Origin: Pirellula sp.
GTDB lineage: Bacteria; Planctomycetota; Planctomycetia; Pirellulales; Lacipirellulaceae
Assembly (NCBI GenBank): GCA_013822725.1
Contig: PNKX01000037.1
Location: forward strand, 1 to 33,546
Direction: 5' to 3'
Length of the DNA: 33,546 bases
Each line of letters begins with the position of its first letter. Positions within the stretch are counted from its first letter, which is position 1. Shown in pieces: positions 14,474-20,947 of this stretch. The notes under the pieces are model-generated. The model searched no databases, was not told the DNA's origin, and saw only the letters and a program-made list of their open reading frames with translations. A program made the translations under genes and the position numbers.

Positions 14474-17218
14474 ATGAGCGATATGCATTGGAAACGACGA
14501 CGCCCGCGGTGGCCTTATTGGGTCGCCTTGGGAGGTCTGTTTTTGTTGACGCTAGCCGCTCCGTGGTCGTGGCATCGGACGCGCAGCGCCCGGCTGCGCG
14601 CCGCGGCAGACGCCAAGTCGCACGCTCCGGAGGCCGCACCTGCTCCGCCGAAGAAGCCCGCCAAGCCGCTGGCTCTGCTTTACCCGACTGTCCCGCCGCT
14701 CGCAGCGCCGACGGCCCCTGAGCCCGAACTCTCCGGCCCGATGGTCTTCGCCGACGACTACGTCGCCGTCGACGAACCGCTGGTCGAGCAGAAGGAAACC
14801 GCACAAGAAGTCGCCGCGGCCGAGCCGTTCAGCCTCCGCGCGAAGAACCGCAGCGTGCTGATCAAGAACACCGCGCCGCCGGCAGCCCCGTCGATCTTCA
14901 CCAAGCAATCGCTCACGAAGGTCCGCGATGCGATCTTGGTAATGGTCGAACAAGCTCGCCAGGCTCAAGCCGCCCAGACCGAGGCAGCCGCGGCCGCCCA
15001 GCCGGCCTACAGTTCGCTGACGTTCACCAGCCCGATGCGCGTCGTCGTCGAGAGCGAGCACGATCGCCTGGCGATGATTCCGCCCAAAGACATGCGCATC
15101 GCCGGCGTTCCCGAGTTGACGGCCGAACCGAATCCGGCCCGTCCTGCCGCGCCGCTCGCTCCGTTGGCGAAGCCGGCGTTGCAGCACCGCCCCACGGCGC
15201 TCATCGCCCAACTCGAGGCGCTCACCGCCGGTTCGCCGGCGTCGCCCTGGGCGCAACATGTGTTGGCGCGTATCGAACAGCTGACCGACGTCCCCGCCCC
15301 AGCCGACCACAACTGGCAGCCGACGATCGTCGAGCTCCGCCAACTCGCGGCGCATGGTTTCAACCAGGCTCTGACGGTGACCAATCCCGCCGACCAATCG
15401 TCGTGGGTCCGGGCAAGCCGCTCGCTGGAACGCCGCCTGCCCGTCTGGACGCTGCTGGTCGATCGGCAGTTCATGAGCGAACAGGCCGCGTCGCTGAGCG
15501 ACGCGCTCAACAATAACGCCGGCTTGCTGCAGGCGCTCAACGACGTCGCCGTGCTGACCGCCGGTTCCGAAGAAGGCGCCACCTGGCGCGAGTATCTGCG
15601 CGTTGACGAAGCGGCCGGCCTCGCCAGCGTTGGCGGCGACATGCATGGCGAAGCCCGCCGCGCCGTCGCTCGTGACGTGCTCGTGCGAATCGACGACCCG
15701 TGGCTCACCGCGGCGCAGCGACAGTTCCTGGCGCAGCCGCAGATCTCGAACCTGGCCGTCGAACTTCGCCCCTGGGCGAGCGGCGAGGCCTCGGTCGACA
15801 CGCTGGCCGCCTTCATGGAACGCTACGAAGCAACTGGCGCCCTGCACGACGCCGACGCGATGGCGGAATTACGCCTACGCATGAAGTGGTCGGCCGACCC
15901 GCGCCTGCAGGCCCTCGCGGAAGACCTCAATCGCCACTACCGCAACGCCAACATGCGGGTCGCCTTCTCCGGCGAACTGATGAACCGCATGATCCCGCCG
16001 CAAGAAGTCCGGAAGGCCCCGGTACGGAGCCGGATCGTCGGCGCCGACGTGCGAGGTCGGTCGGAAACCGAAACGCAAGTCCACGTCCGCTTGATCCCCG
16101 ACGCCATGGTCTGGCGGTTCGGCCTCGAGGCGGTCGGCAACGTGAACTCGAATACCGTCTCCGAAACGTGGCCTGCCAAGCTACGCAACCGGAGCACGAT
16201 GGAATACGAGGCCCGCAAGCTGATTATGATCAACCGCTTCGGCCTCCACGCTTGGCCTGCCGAGGCGCAAGCAGACGGCCGCACGAGTCTCGTGGGGATC
16301 GACAGCGGATTCAGCTCGGTCCCGATCTTGGGAACGATCGTCGAAAACGTCGCCCGCGAGCAACACCAGCAGAACCGCGGGCAGGCGGTCGCGCAGGTGA
16401 AGAGCCGCGTGAAGAAAGAAGCCCGCGAGCGGATGGACGCCGAGACCGAACCGAAGCTCGCCAGCTTCGAGTCGCGGTTCCGCGAACATGTGCTCGAGCC
16501 GATGGGCCGATTTGCGATCGTCGCCGAGCCGGTCGACATGAGCACCACCGAGGATCGCGTGCAAGCGCGGTTGCGGTTGGCGACCGAGCAACACTTGGGA
16601 GCCCACACGCCGCGTCCCTCGGCGCCTTCGGATAGCCTGGCGAGTTTTCAGCTGCACGAGTCGGCGTTCAACAACGCGCTCCGTGGCTTGGATCTCGACG
16701 GCAAGCGACTGACGGTGGCCGAGTTGCACCAAGCCCTGTCGGAGAAGATTCGCCGCCATGCCGAAGCGCCGCCGGCCGATCTGCCGAAAGCGGCCAAGGT
16801 CGAGTTCGCTAAGAACGACGCCGTGCGGATCATCTGCCACGGCGATCGGATCGAACTGATCATGAACATCGTCGAGCTGCGGCATGGCCGCGACAACATC
16901 CGCGGCGTCGGCGTGCACGCCTTCTTCCGGCCGGTCGTCGACGGCTTGGAACTGAAGCTGGTCCGCGACGGTTCGCTGCAGTTCAGCGGCGCTCACCTGC
17001 GGACCGGTCCGCGGATGGTGCTCCACAGCGTCTTCGGCAAGATGCTGCCGAAGGACCAGGAACTGCCGGTACTGGCGGCCAAGCTGAACGAAGACCCGCG
17101 GTTCGCCGGGCTAATGGTCACCCAACTGGTGATCGACGACGGCTGGGTGGCGGTGTCGATCGGCCCCGCCCTCCCCAACCGCACGGCATGGCGGACGCGG
17201 ACGGTGGATTTGAAGTAG
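14474..17218 (+). CDS. Large membrane-anchored protein of unknown function
   Basis: A 914-residue protein with a basic N-terminus (MSDMHWKRRRPRWPYW) and one helix (VALGGLFLLTLAAPWSW). It reads as a signal anchor with the bulk outside the cytoplasm. An Ala/Pro-rich linker follows (to about residue 260), then a helical region, then a region from about 500 with many charged and aromatic residues (VWRFGLEAVGNVNS). A coiled-coil-like stretch occurs around KSRVKKEARERMDAE. The end is beta-rich and well ordered. I recognise no family, catalytic motif or repeat. AGGGAGG precedes the ATG at 14474 by three bases. The ATG at 14483 has better spacing and is a fair alternative. Confidence 0.85.
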   Translation: MSDMHWKRRRPRWPYWVALGGLFLLTLAAPWSWHRTRSARLRAAADAKSHAPEAAPAPPKKPAKPLALLYPTVPPLAAPTAPEPELSGPMVFADDYVAVDEPLVEQKETAQEVAAAEPFSLRAKNRSVLIKNTAPPAAPSIFTKQSLTKVRDAILVMVEQARQAQAAQTEAAAAAQPAYSSLTFTSPMRVVVESEHDRLAMIPPKDMRIAGVPELTAEPNPARPAAPLAPLAKPALQHRPTALIAQLEALTAGSPASPWAQHVLARIEQLTDVPAPADHNWQPTIVELRQLAAHGFNQALTVTNPADQSSWVRASRSLERRLPVWTLLVDRQFMSEQAASLSDALNNNAGLLQALNDVAVLTAGSEEGATWREYLRVDEAAGLASVGGDMHGEARRAVARDVLVRIDDPWLTAAQRQFLAQPQISNLAVELRPWASGEASVDTLAAFMERYEATGALHDADAMAELRLRMKWSADPRLQALAEDLNRHYRNANMRVAFSGELMNRMIPPQEVRKAPVRSRIVGADVRGRSETETQVHVRLIPDAMVWRFGLEAVGNVNSNTVSETWPAKLRNRSTMEYEARKLIMINRFGLHAWPAEAQADGRTSLVGIDSGFSSVPILGTIVENVAREQHQQNRGQAVAQVKSRVKKEARERMDAETEPKLASFESRFREHVLEPMGRFAIVAEPVDMSTTEDRVQARLRLATEQHLGAHTPRPSAPSDSLASFQLHESAFNNALRGLDLDGKRLTVAELHQALSEKIRRHAEAPPADLPKAAKVEFAKNDAVRIICHGDRIELIMNIVELRHGRDNIRGVGVHAFFRPVVDGLELKLVRDGSLQFSGAHLRTGPRMVLHSVFGKMLPKDQELPVLAAKLNEDPRFAGLMVTQLVIDDGWVAVSIGPALPNRTAWRTRTVDLK

Positions 17219-17258
17219 CGCTGTAGCCGTGGGACTCGGCTGGTATACTGAAGCGAGC

Positions 17259-17519
17259 ATGTCCACCAGCGATTTACTGCATCGATACCTTGAGCCCGTG
17301 GCGTTGGCGCTCACGCCCCACTCCGCGCGTGCGATTCTGGCTGTTCAACCCACCGCTGCAGACGTGGCGCGGATTGAGGAACTTGGTCGGAAAGCGAACG
17401 ATGGCGACCTCTCCGATGAGGAGCGGGACGAGTATCGGACCTACGTCGATGCCGGCGATCTCATTTCGCTGCTGAAGGCTAAAGCCCGGCTGACGCTGGC
17501 TGATCAAGCGGGCCACTGA
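17259..17519 (+). CDS. Small acidic protein paired with an HNH nuclease
   Basis: An 86-residue soluble protein starting at MSTSDLLHRYLEP. Its second half is a predicted helical, acidic stretch (VARIEELGRKANDGDLSDEERDEYRTYVDAGDLISLLKAKAR). It ends two bases before the HNH gene, so the two are almost certainly one transcript. My recollection is that similar small proteins precede HNH genes in other planctomycetes and cyanobacteria, which would point to a functional pair. A role as partner or inhibitor is inference only. The upstream frame from 17229 adds ten residues without support. Confidence 0.8.
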   Translation: MSTSDLLHRYLEPVALALTPHSARAILAVQPTAADVARIEELGRKANDGDLSDEERDEYRTYVDAGDLISLLKAKARLTLADQAGH

Positions 17520-17521
17520 TC

Positions 17522-17917
17522 ATGGCGAAGGACGTTCGCGATTTCGTCAGAACGCGAGCCGATGGTCGCTGCGAGTATTGCCGGCTGCCGGAAACGGCTG
17601 ACGAGTGGCCCTTTCATCTGGAACACATTGTCTCCCGCCAGCATGGCGGCGACTCTGAGCCGGAAAATCTTTGCTGGGCATGCAGTCGCTGCAATCTCAA
17701 TAAAGGGCCCAACCTGGGGAGCATCGATCCGACGTCTGGCGACTCGGTGCTGCTATTCCACCCTCGCCGGCAGATTTGGGCCGACCACTTTCAGTACGGC
17801 GATGGCAGGATCGTCGGAACGACGCCGATTGGAAGAGCTACGGCGAGATTGCTAGGGATGAATACTTCCAGCCGCATTGAACTCCGGCGGCGGTTGAGCG
17901 AACTCGGCGAGCTTTAG
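17522..17917 (+). CDS. HNH endonuclease
   Basis: A 131-residue protein with an HNH beta-beta-alpha metal motif. C17-x-x-C20 (CEYC) and C54-x-x-C57 form the probable structural zinc site. H32LEH35 supplies the general base and metal region, N49 lies in PENLC, and N58 closes the motif (CSRCNLNKG). These are the residues needed for DNA cleavage in the family. The C-terminal 60 residues (FHPRRQIWADHFQY..GRATARLLGMN) are typical of stand-alone HNH proteins of this size. No restriction, intron, intein or phage-packaging gene is adjacent, so its substrate is unknown. The small gene upstream is its only partner. Confidence 0.9.
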   Translation: MAKDVRDFVRTRADGRCEYCRLPETADEWPFHLEHIVSRQHGGDSEPENLCWACSRCNLNKGPNLGSIDPTSGDSVLLFHPRRQIWADHFQYGDGRIVGTTPIGRATARLLGMNTSSRIELRRRLSELGEL

Positions 17918-17940
17918 CTCCGGATCCCTTAACACTTCAT

Positions 17941-18028
17941 TTCTTGTCTTCTTGGTGCGTCTCCGTGACCTTGGTGTCTTGGTGGTTCGTCTCTCCCGCC
18001 GCTCCGGCCGGTCGTTGACCGCCGGTTA
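17941..18028. repeat. Right half of composite element with degenerate TAGCC hairpin
   Basis: The right inverted-repeat arm (TTCTTGTCTTCTTGGTGCG..TTGGTGTCTTGGTGGTT, to about 17987) precedes a hairpin at 18007-18024. Its arms GCCGGTC and GACCGCC carry one mismatch, and the foot is decayed to CTAACC on the minus strand. No left half is present. The rest of the gap to the FHA gene holds a strong stem CGAACGGC/GCCGTTCG (about 18085-18106) and a promoter-like pair. Confidence 0.7.
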
Positions 18029-18168
18029 GCTGCGGTTCGCCGCGACGGCTTGGGTACGGAAGTTGCCCTTTTCACGTCCCGAACGGCTGCGGGGCCGTTC
18101 GGTGAGAGGCTTTGGCGCGGTCATTACGGTCTCGAAGACCGCCAGACGCCTGCCCCGCCCGGATTTGC

Positions 18169-18197
18169 TTGCCGCTTGATTGGCGGCGTGTTATAAG
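18169..18197 (+). promoter_or_regulatory. Putative promoter of the FHA gene
   Basis: TTGCCG (18169-18174) and TATAAG (18192-18197) are separated by 17 bases. They match housekeeping-sigma hexamers at three and five of six positions. A start near 18204 would leave a leader of about 35-80 bases, depending on the start codon. Confidence 0.4.
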
Positions 18198-18281
18198 CGC
18201 TAATGAGGGCCGGCTACCGTCATTGGTCGCCGAGCGACCATGGGAACACCATTGAGAGCAGAGGCGGCAGGGCCGGCGGTA

Positions 18282-18959
18282 ATGACACGCGTGACTTTAC
18301 GGGTGCTCGACGGCGCCGACCGAGGCCAGATCTTCGAAGAACTCGAAGCTCCGGTCACCATTGGCCGCGAGGAAGGGAACTCGGTTCAGCTCAACGACGA
18401 GCGAATTAGCCGTTTCCATATCAAGATTCAGGAAGATCAGGGGAAACTGGTCCTTACCGACCTCGAAAGCACCAACGGCACCCGGGTCAATGGCGAGGAT
18501 ACCCAGCTGCGAATCTTGCGGTTTGGGGACGTCATTTCGGTCGGCCGGTCGGTGCTGCTGTTCGGTACCCGCGAGCAAATCTCCCACCGGCTCGAAGAGC
18601 TCCGCAACGACGGCATTTCTGAGACGAGCGAGTTGATGGCCGAGGAATTGGCCAAGCGGGTCGATTCGAAGTCGCTCAGTTTCGAGCTTCATATCGGGGC
18701 GTCGGAGGACCTGCAGAGCACCCTCCACATCCCGGCCCCACCCGATCTGCCGACGCAACTCAGTCCAGGGCAGGCGGCCCAGGTTTCGGAGATTCTCGAG
18801 TATTTCCACCTGCGGACGCGGCAGTTGGTGCAAACGGCCGAGATTGACGAGCAACAGGCCAAGGCGGCGATTCCGCTGATGCAATGGCAAGAACTGCTCG
18901 ACGTGCAGTCGCAGCTGGCTGAATATCTGCGGGCGATTGGCGATCCCGAAGGTGAATGA
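18282..18959 (+). CDS. FHA domain protein
   Basis: A 225-residue cytoplasmic protein. Its first 95 residues form a forkhead-associated domain that binds phosphothreonine peptides. The core motifs are all there: VTIGREEGNSVQL (GR), ISRFHIKI (the S-x-x-H), LTDLESTNGTRVNG (the T-N-G loop) and DVISVGRSVLLF. The rest is charged and mostly helical, ending in AEIDEQQAKAAIPLMQWQELLDVQSQLAEYL, perhaps a protein-interaction segment. It probably reads out Ser/Thr kinase signalling, but no kinase or phosphatase is adjacent. The ATG at 18282 starts right before the first strand. One at 18240 would add fourteen residues and cannot be excluded. Confidence 0.9.
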   Translation: MTRVTLRVLDGADRGQIFEELEAPVTIGREEGNSVQLNDERISRFHIKIQEDQGKLVLTDLESTNGTRVNGEDTQLRILRFGDVISVGRSVLLFGTREQISHRLEELRNDGISETSELMAEELAKRVDSKSLSFELHIGASEDLQSTLHIPAPPDLPTQLSPGQAAQVSEILEYFHLRTRQLVQTAEIDEQQAKAAIPLMQWQELLDVQSQLAEYLRAIGDPEGE

Positions 18960-19293
18960 CGGCTGCTAGCGCCCACTTTGCGGCGATTCGCTGGCCGGCG
19001 CAATCCCGAATTCTTGACAGCCGCCACCGCTAGGCCCATGATGCACGCCGCTGGATCAGTCGGGGGGATTGGTCCCAGTTTCTGTCTCTTTGCCGGTGTT
19101 GCTGATCGCTTGACCCTGGCTTCTTGAATCGCTTCGCCCGCGCTGTCCTTCGGTGATTCGAAGGCTGCGTAGCTGGCGATGGCGTCCGCTGCCTTCGCCC
19201 TCGGCTTCGGCCCCTTGTGGTTCGACGCCGTTCCACCGCCCACGCTGGCGGCAGAAGTAGGGATCCGGTTCGCAGCGGCCAGGGTTTCACGGG
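18960..19293. other. Leader and intergenic region before the haloperoxidase gene
   Basis: No protein-like frame is seen on either strand. TTGACA (19014-19019) is followed after 17 bases by CATGAT (19037-19042), a possible promoter. It would give a leader of about 245 bases, unusually long. No known riboswitch motif was recognised in that leader. Confidence 0.4.
19014..19042 (+). promoter_or_regulatory. Possible promoter upstream of the haloperoxidase gene
   Basis: A perfect -35 hexamer TTGACA is followed, 17 bases later, by the weak -10 CATGAT (four of six). It is the only well-spaced pair I found in this gap. Confidence 0.35.
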
Positions 19294-20673
19294 ATGACTT
19301 CCATGATGAAACAACTTAGTGCGACCGTGTCGGCGTTGATTCTCATTTCCTCGGCGTCGTCGCTGCGCGGCGACGAAATCATCGACTGGAACGTCACGAT
19401 CCGACAGGTGATCCAGGCGAACGCCTCGCACGCCAACCCGGGCTGGTCGACCCGCGCGATGGCGATGACCAATGGCGCGATGTACGACGTTCTGATGGGT
19501 TTCGACCGGACGCATCAGCCGTTTAAGCACGCGGCCCTCGCCCCGGCGGGTGCTTCACAAGCGGCGGCGGTCGCGCAGGCGGCGTACCAGACGCTGATGT
19601 TCGCTTATCCCGGCCAGCAACCGCAGCTCGATGAGGCGATCGCGATGAAGCTCGCCGCCATTCCCGATGGTCCCGCTAAGACCGCCGGCATCGCTTACGG
19701 GAATCAGACCGCACAGACTTATATCGACTGGCGAACGGGCGATAGTGCCGACGTCACCTATCCCTACACGCCCGGAACCGAGCCTGGCGAGTGGCGGCCC
19801 GATCCGCTCCACCCGAACCAATCGGCATGGGGACCAGGCTGGGGAGCCGTGGCGCCATTCGCGATCAGCAGCAGCGACCAATTCCCAATGGACCCGCCGC
19901 CGACGCTCGATAGCGCTGAGTACGCGACTGCTTACAATCAGGTCAAGGAACTCGGCGCACTCCACAGCGCCACGCGCACGGCCGACCAGACCGACATGGC
20001 GATCTTCTGGGCCTACGACCGGCAGTCGATGGGCCCGCCGCCAGTGCTGTTTGATCGCAACTTGCAAGACATTGCGCTGACGATGGGGAACACGGAGCGC
20101 GAGAACGCTCGCCTCTTCGCGCTAGCGTCGGTCGCGATGGCCGACGCCGCGACGGCGGCGTGGGACGCGAAGTTCACCGACAACTATTGGCGCCCCATCA
20201 CGGCAATCCGCGAGGGCGACACGGACGGCAACGCGGCCACGGAGGCAGACGTCGACTGGAAGCCGCTCGGCGCGCCCGGCGCCAGCGTTGACGACTGGTC
20301 TGACGACTTCACCCCTCCCTTCCCCGCTTGGCCCTCGGGGCATGCCTCGATGGGCGGCGCGTTGTACGAAGCCCTCCGCGACTTCTACGGAACCGACGAC
20401 GTCAGCTTTGTGTTGAATTCGGCAGAGTCGATGCCGTCGGGTTCCAACACGCGATCGTTCGAATCATTCACCGAAGCCGAGTGGGAAAATGGGATGAGCC
20501 GCATCTACCTCGGCGTCCACTGGATCTTCGACGCGGAGGATGGCGTCACGCTCGGCAACAACATTGCCGACTGGGTCGGAGCGAACATGTTCCAAGCGGT
20601 GCCGGAACCTGCCGCAGCGACGATGCTAACAGTTGCGTTGGTTGCGCTAGCCTTATCGCGCCGACGCCAGTAG
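19294..20673 (+). CDS. Secreted vanadium-dependent haloperoxidase with PEP-CTERM tail
   Basis: A 459-residue member of the PAP2/vanadium haloperoxidase superfamily, enzymes that oxidise halides with H2O2. A signal peptide covers about residues 1-26. The vanadate site of fungal chloroperoxidase (known residues K353, R360, S402, G403, H404, R490, H496) is matched with the same internal spacing: K293, R300 (YWRP), S348-G349-H350 (PAWPSGHAS), R403 and H409 (RIYLGVHW). W290 and F343 also match W350 and F397. Phe at that position is the chloroperoxidase-type choice; bromoperoxidases have His. The tail VPEPAAATMLTVALVALALSRRRQ, split here as VPEP, a helix and SRRRQ, is a PEP-CTERM sorting signal for export and processing. 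The stop TAG is the foot of a hairpin repeat. Confidence 0.92.
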   Translation: MTSMMKQLSATVSALILISSASSLRGDEIIDWNVTIRQVIQANASHANPGWSTRAMAMTNGAMYDVLMGFDRTHQPFKHAALAPAGASQAAAVAQAAYQTLMFAYPGQQPQLDEAIAMKLAAIPDGPAKTAGIAYGNQTAQTYIDWRTGDSADVTYPYTPGTEPGEWRPDPLHPNQSAWGPGWGAVAPFAISSSDQFPMDPPPTLDSAEYATAYNQVKELGALHSATRTADQTDMAIFWAYDRQSMGPPPVLFDRNLQDIALTMGNTERENARLFALASVAMADAATAAWDAKFTDNYWRPITAIREGDTDGNAATEADVDWKPLGAPGASVDDWSDDFTPPFPAWPSGHASMGGALYEALRDFYGTDDVSFVLNSAESMPSGSNTRSFESFTEAEWENGMSRIYLGVHWIFDAEDGVTLGNNIADWVGANMFQAVPEPAAATMLTVALVALALSRRRQ

Positions 20674-20893
20674 CCGCCGGTCAACGACCGGCCGGAGCGG
20701 CGCGCAAAAAACTAACCACCAAGGCACGAAGACGCACCAAGGAAGACAAGAGAATAATCAGGGGACTTCCCGCGGCGTCCGCAGTTTGCCCGCTCCTTTG
20801 CTTTTCTTGCATTCCTTCGTGTTTCTTAGTGCCCTTCGTGCCTTGGTGGTTAATCTTCCGTCCGCCCTCCGGCGGCTCGTTGAGCCGCGGCTG
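20671..20893. repeat. Full composite element between haloperoxidase and dnaE
   Basis: The left hairpin 20671-20700 (foot GTAGCC, arms GCCGGTC/GACCGGC, AAC loop, then CGGAGCGG) is followed by ACCACCAAGGCACGAAGACG (from about 20713). Then come an inner spacer, the inverse arm ending CGTGCCTTGGTGGTTA (to about 20852), and an inverse hairpin 20872-20893 (arms GCGGCTC/GAGCCGC, GTT loop). It is the best-preserved copy. Its left foot is the stop codon of the haloperoxidase gene, and its right hairpin overlaps the presumed -35 of dnaE. Confidence 0.88.
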
Positions 20894-20909
20894 TCGGCAA
20901 CGGTACAAT
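20880..20909 (+). promoter_or_regulatory. Putative dnaE promoter, -35 inside a hairpin repeat
   Basis: TTGAGC (20880-20885) and TACAAT (20904-20909) are spaced 18 bases apart and match the consensus at four and five of six positions. A start near 20916 would leave a 32-base leader containing AGGAGG (20936-20941), six bases before the TTG start codon. The -35 is made of the loop and arm of the repeat hairpin at 20872-20893. Confidence 0.55.
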
Positions 20910-20947
20910 GGCGGACGCTCAAGGTTCAAGATTGCAGGAGGCTTCCA

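Noticed and set aside
17220..17250. Another GTAGCC hairpin after the 914-residue protein
   Set aside because: GTAGCCG..CGGCT is present, but the loop and arms match none of the three classes well. It is too weak to list as a copy.
20786..20947. N-terminal extension of DnaE to an upstream start
   Set aside because: This stretch is the right arm and hairpin of a repeat element. AGGAGG six bases before the TTG at 20948 and the family N-terminus fix the start there.
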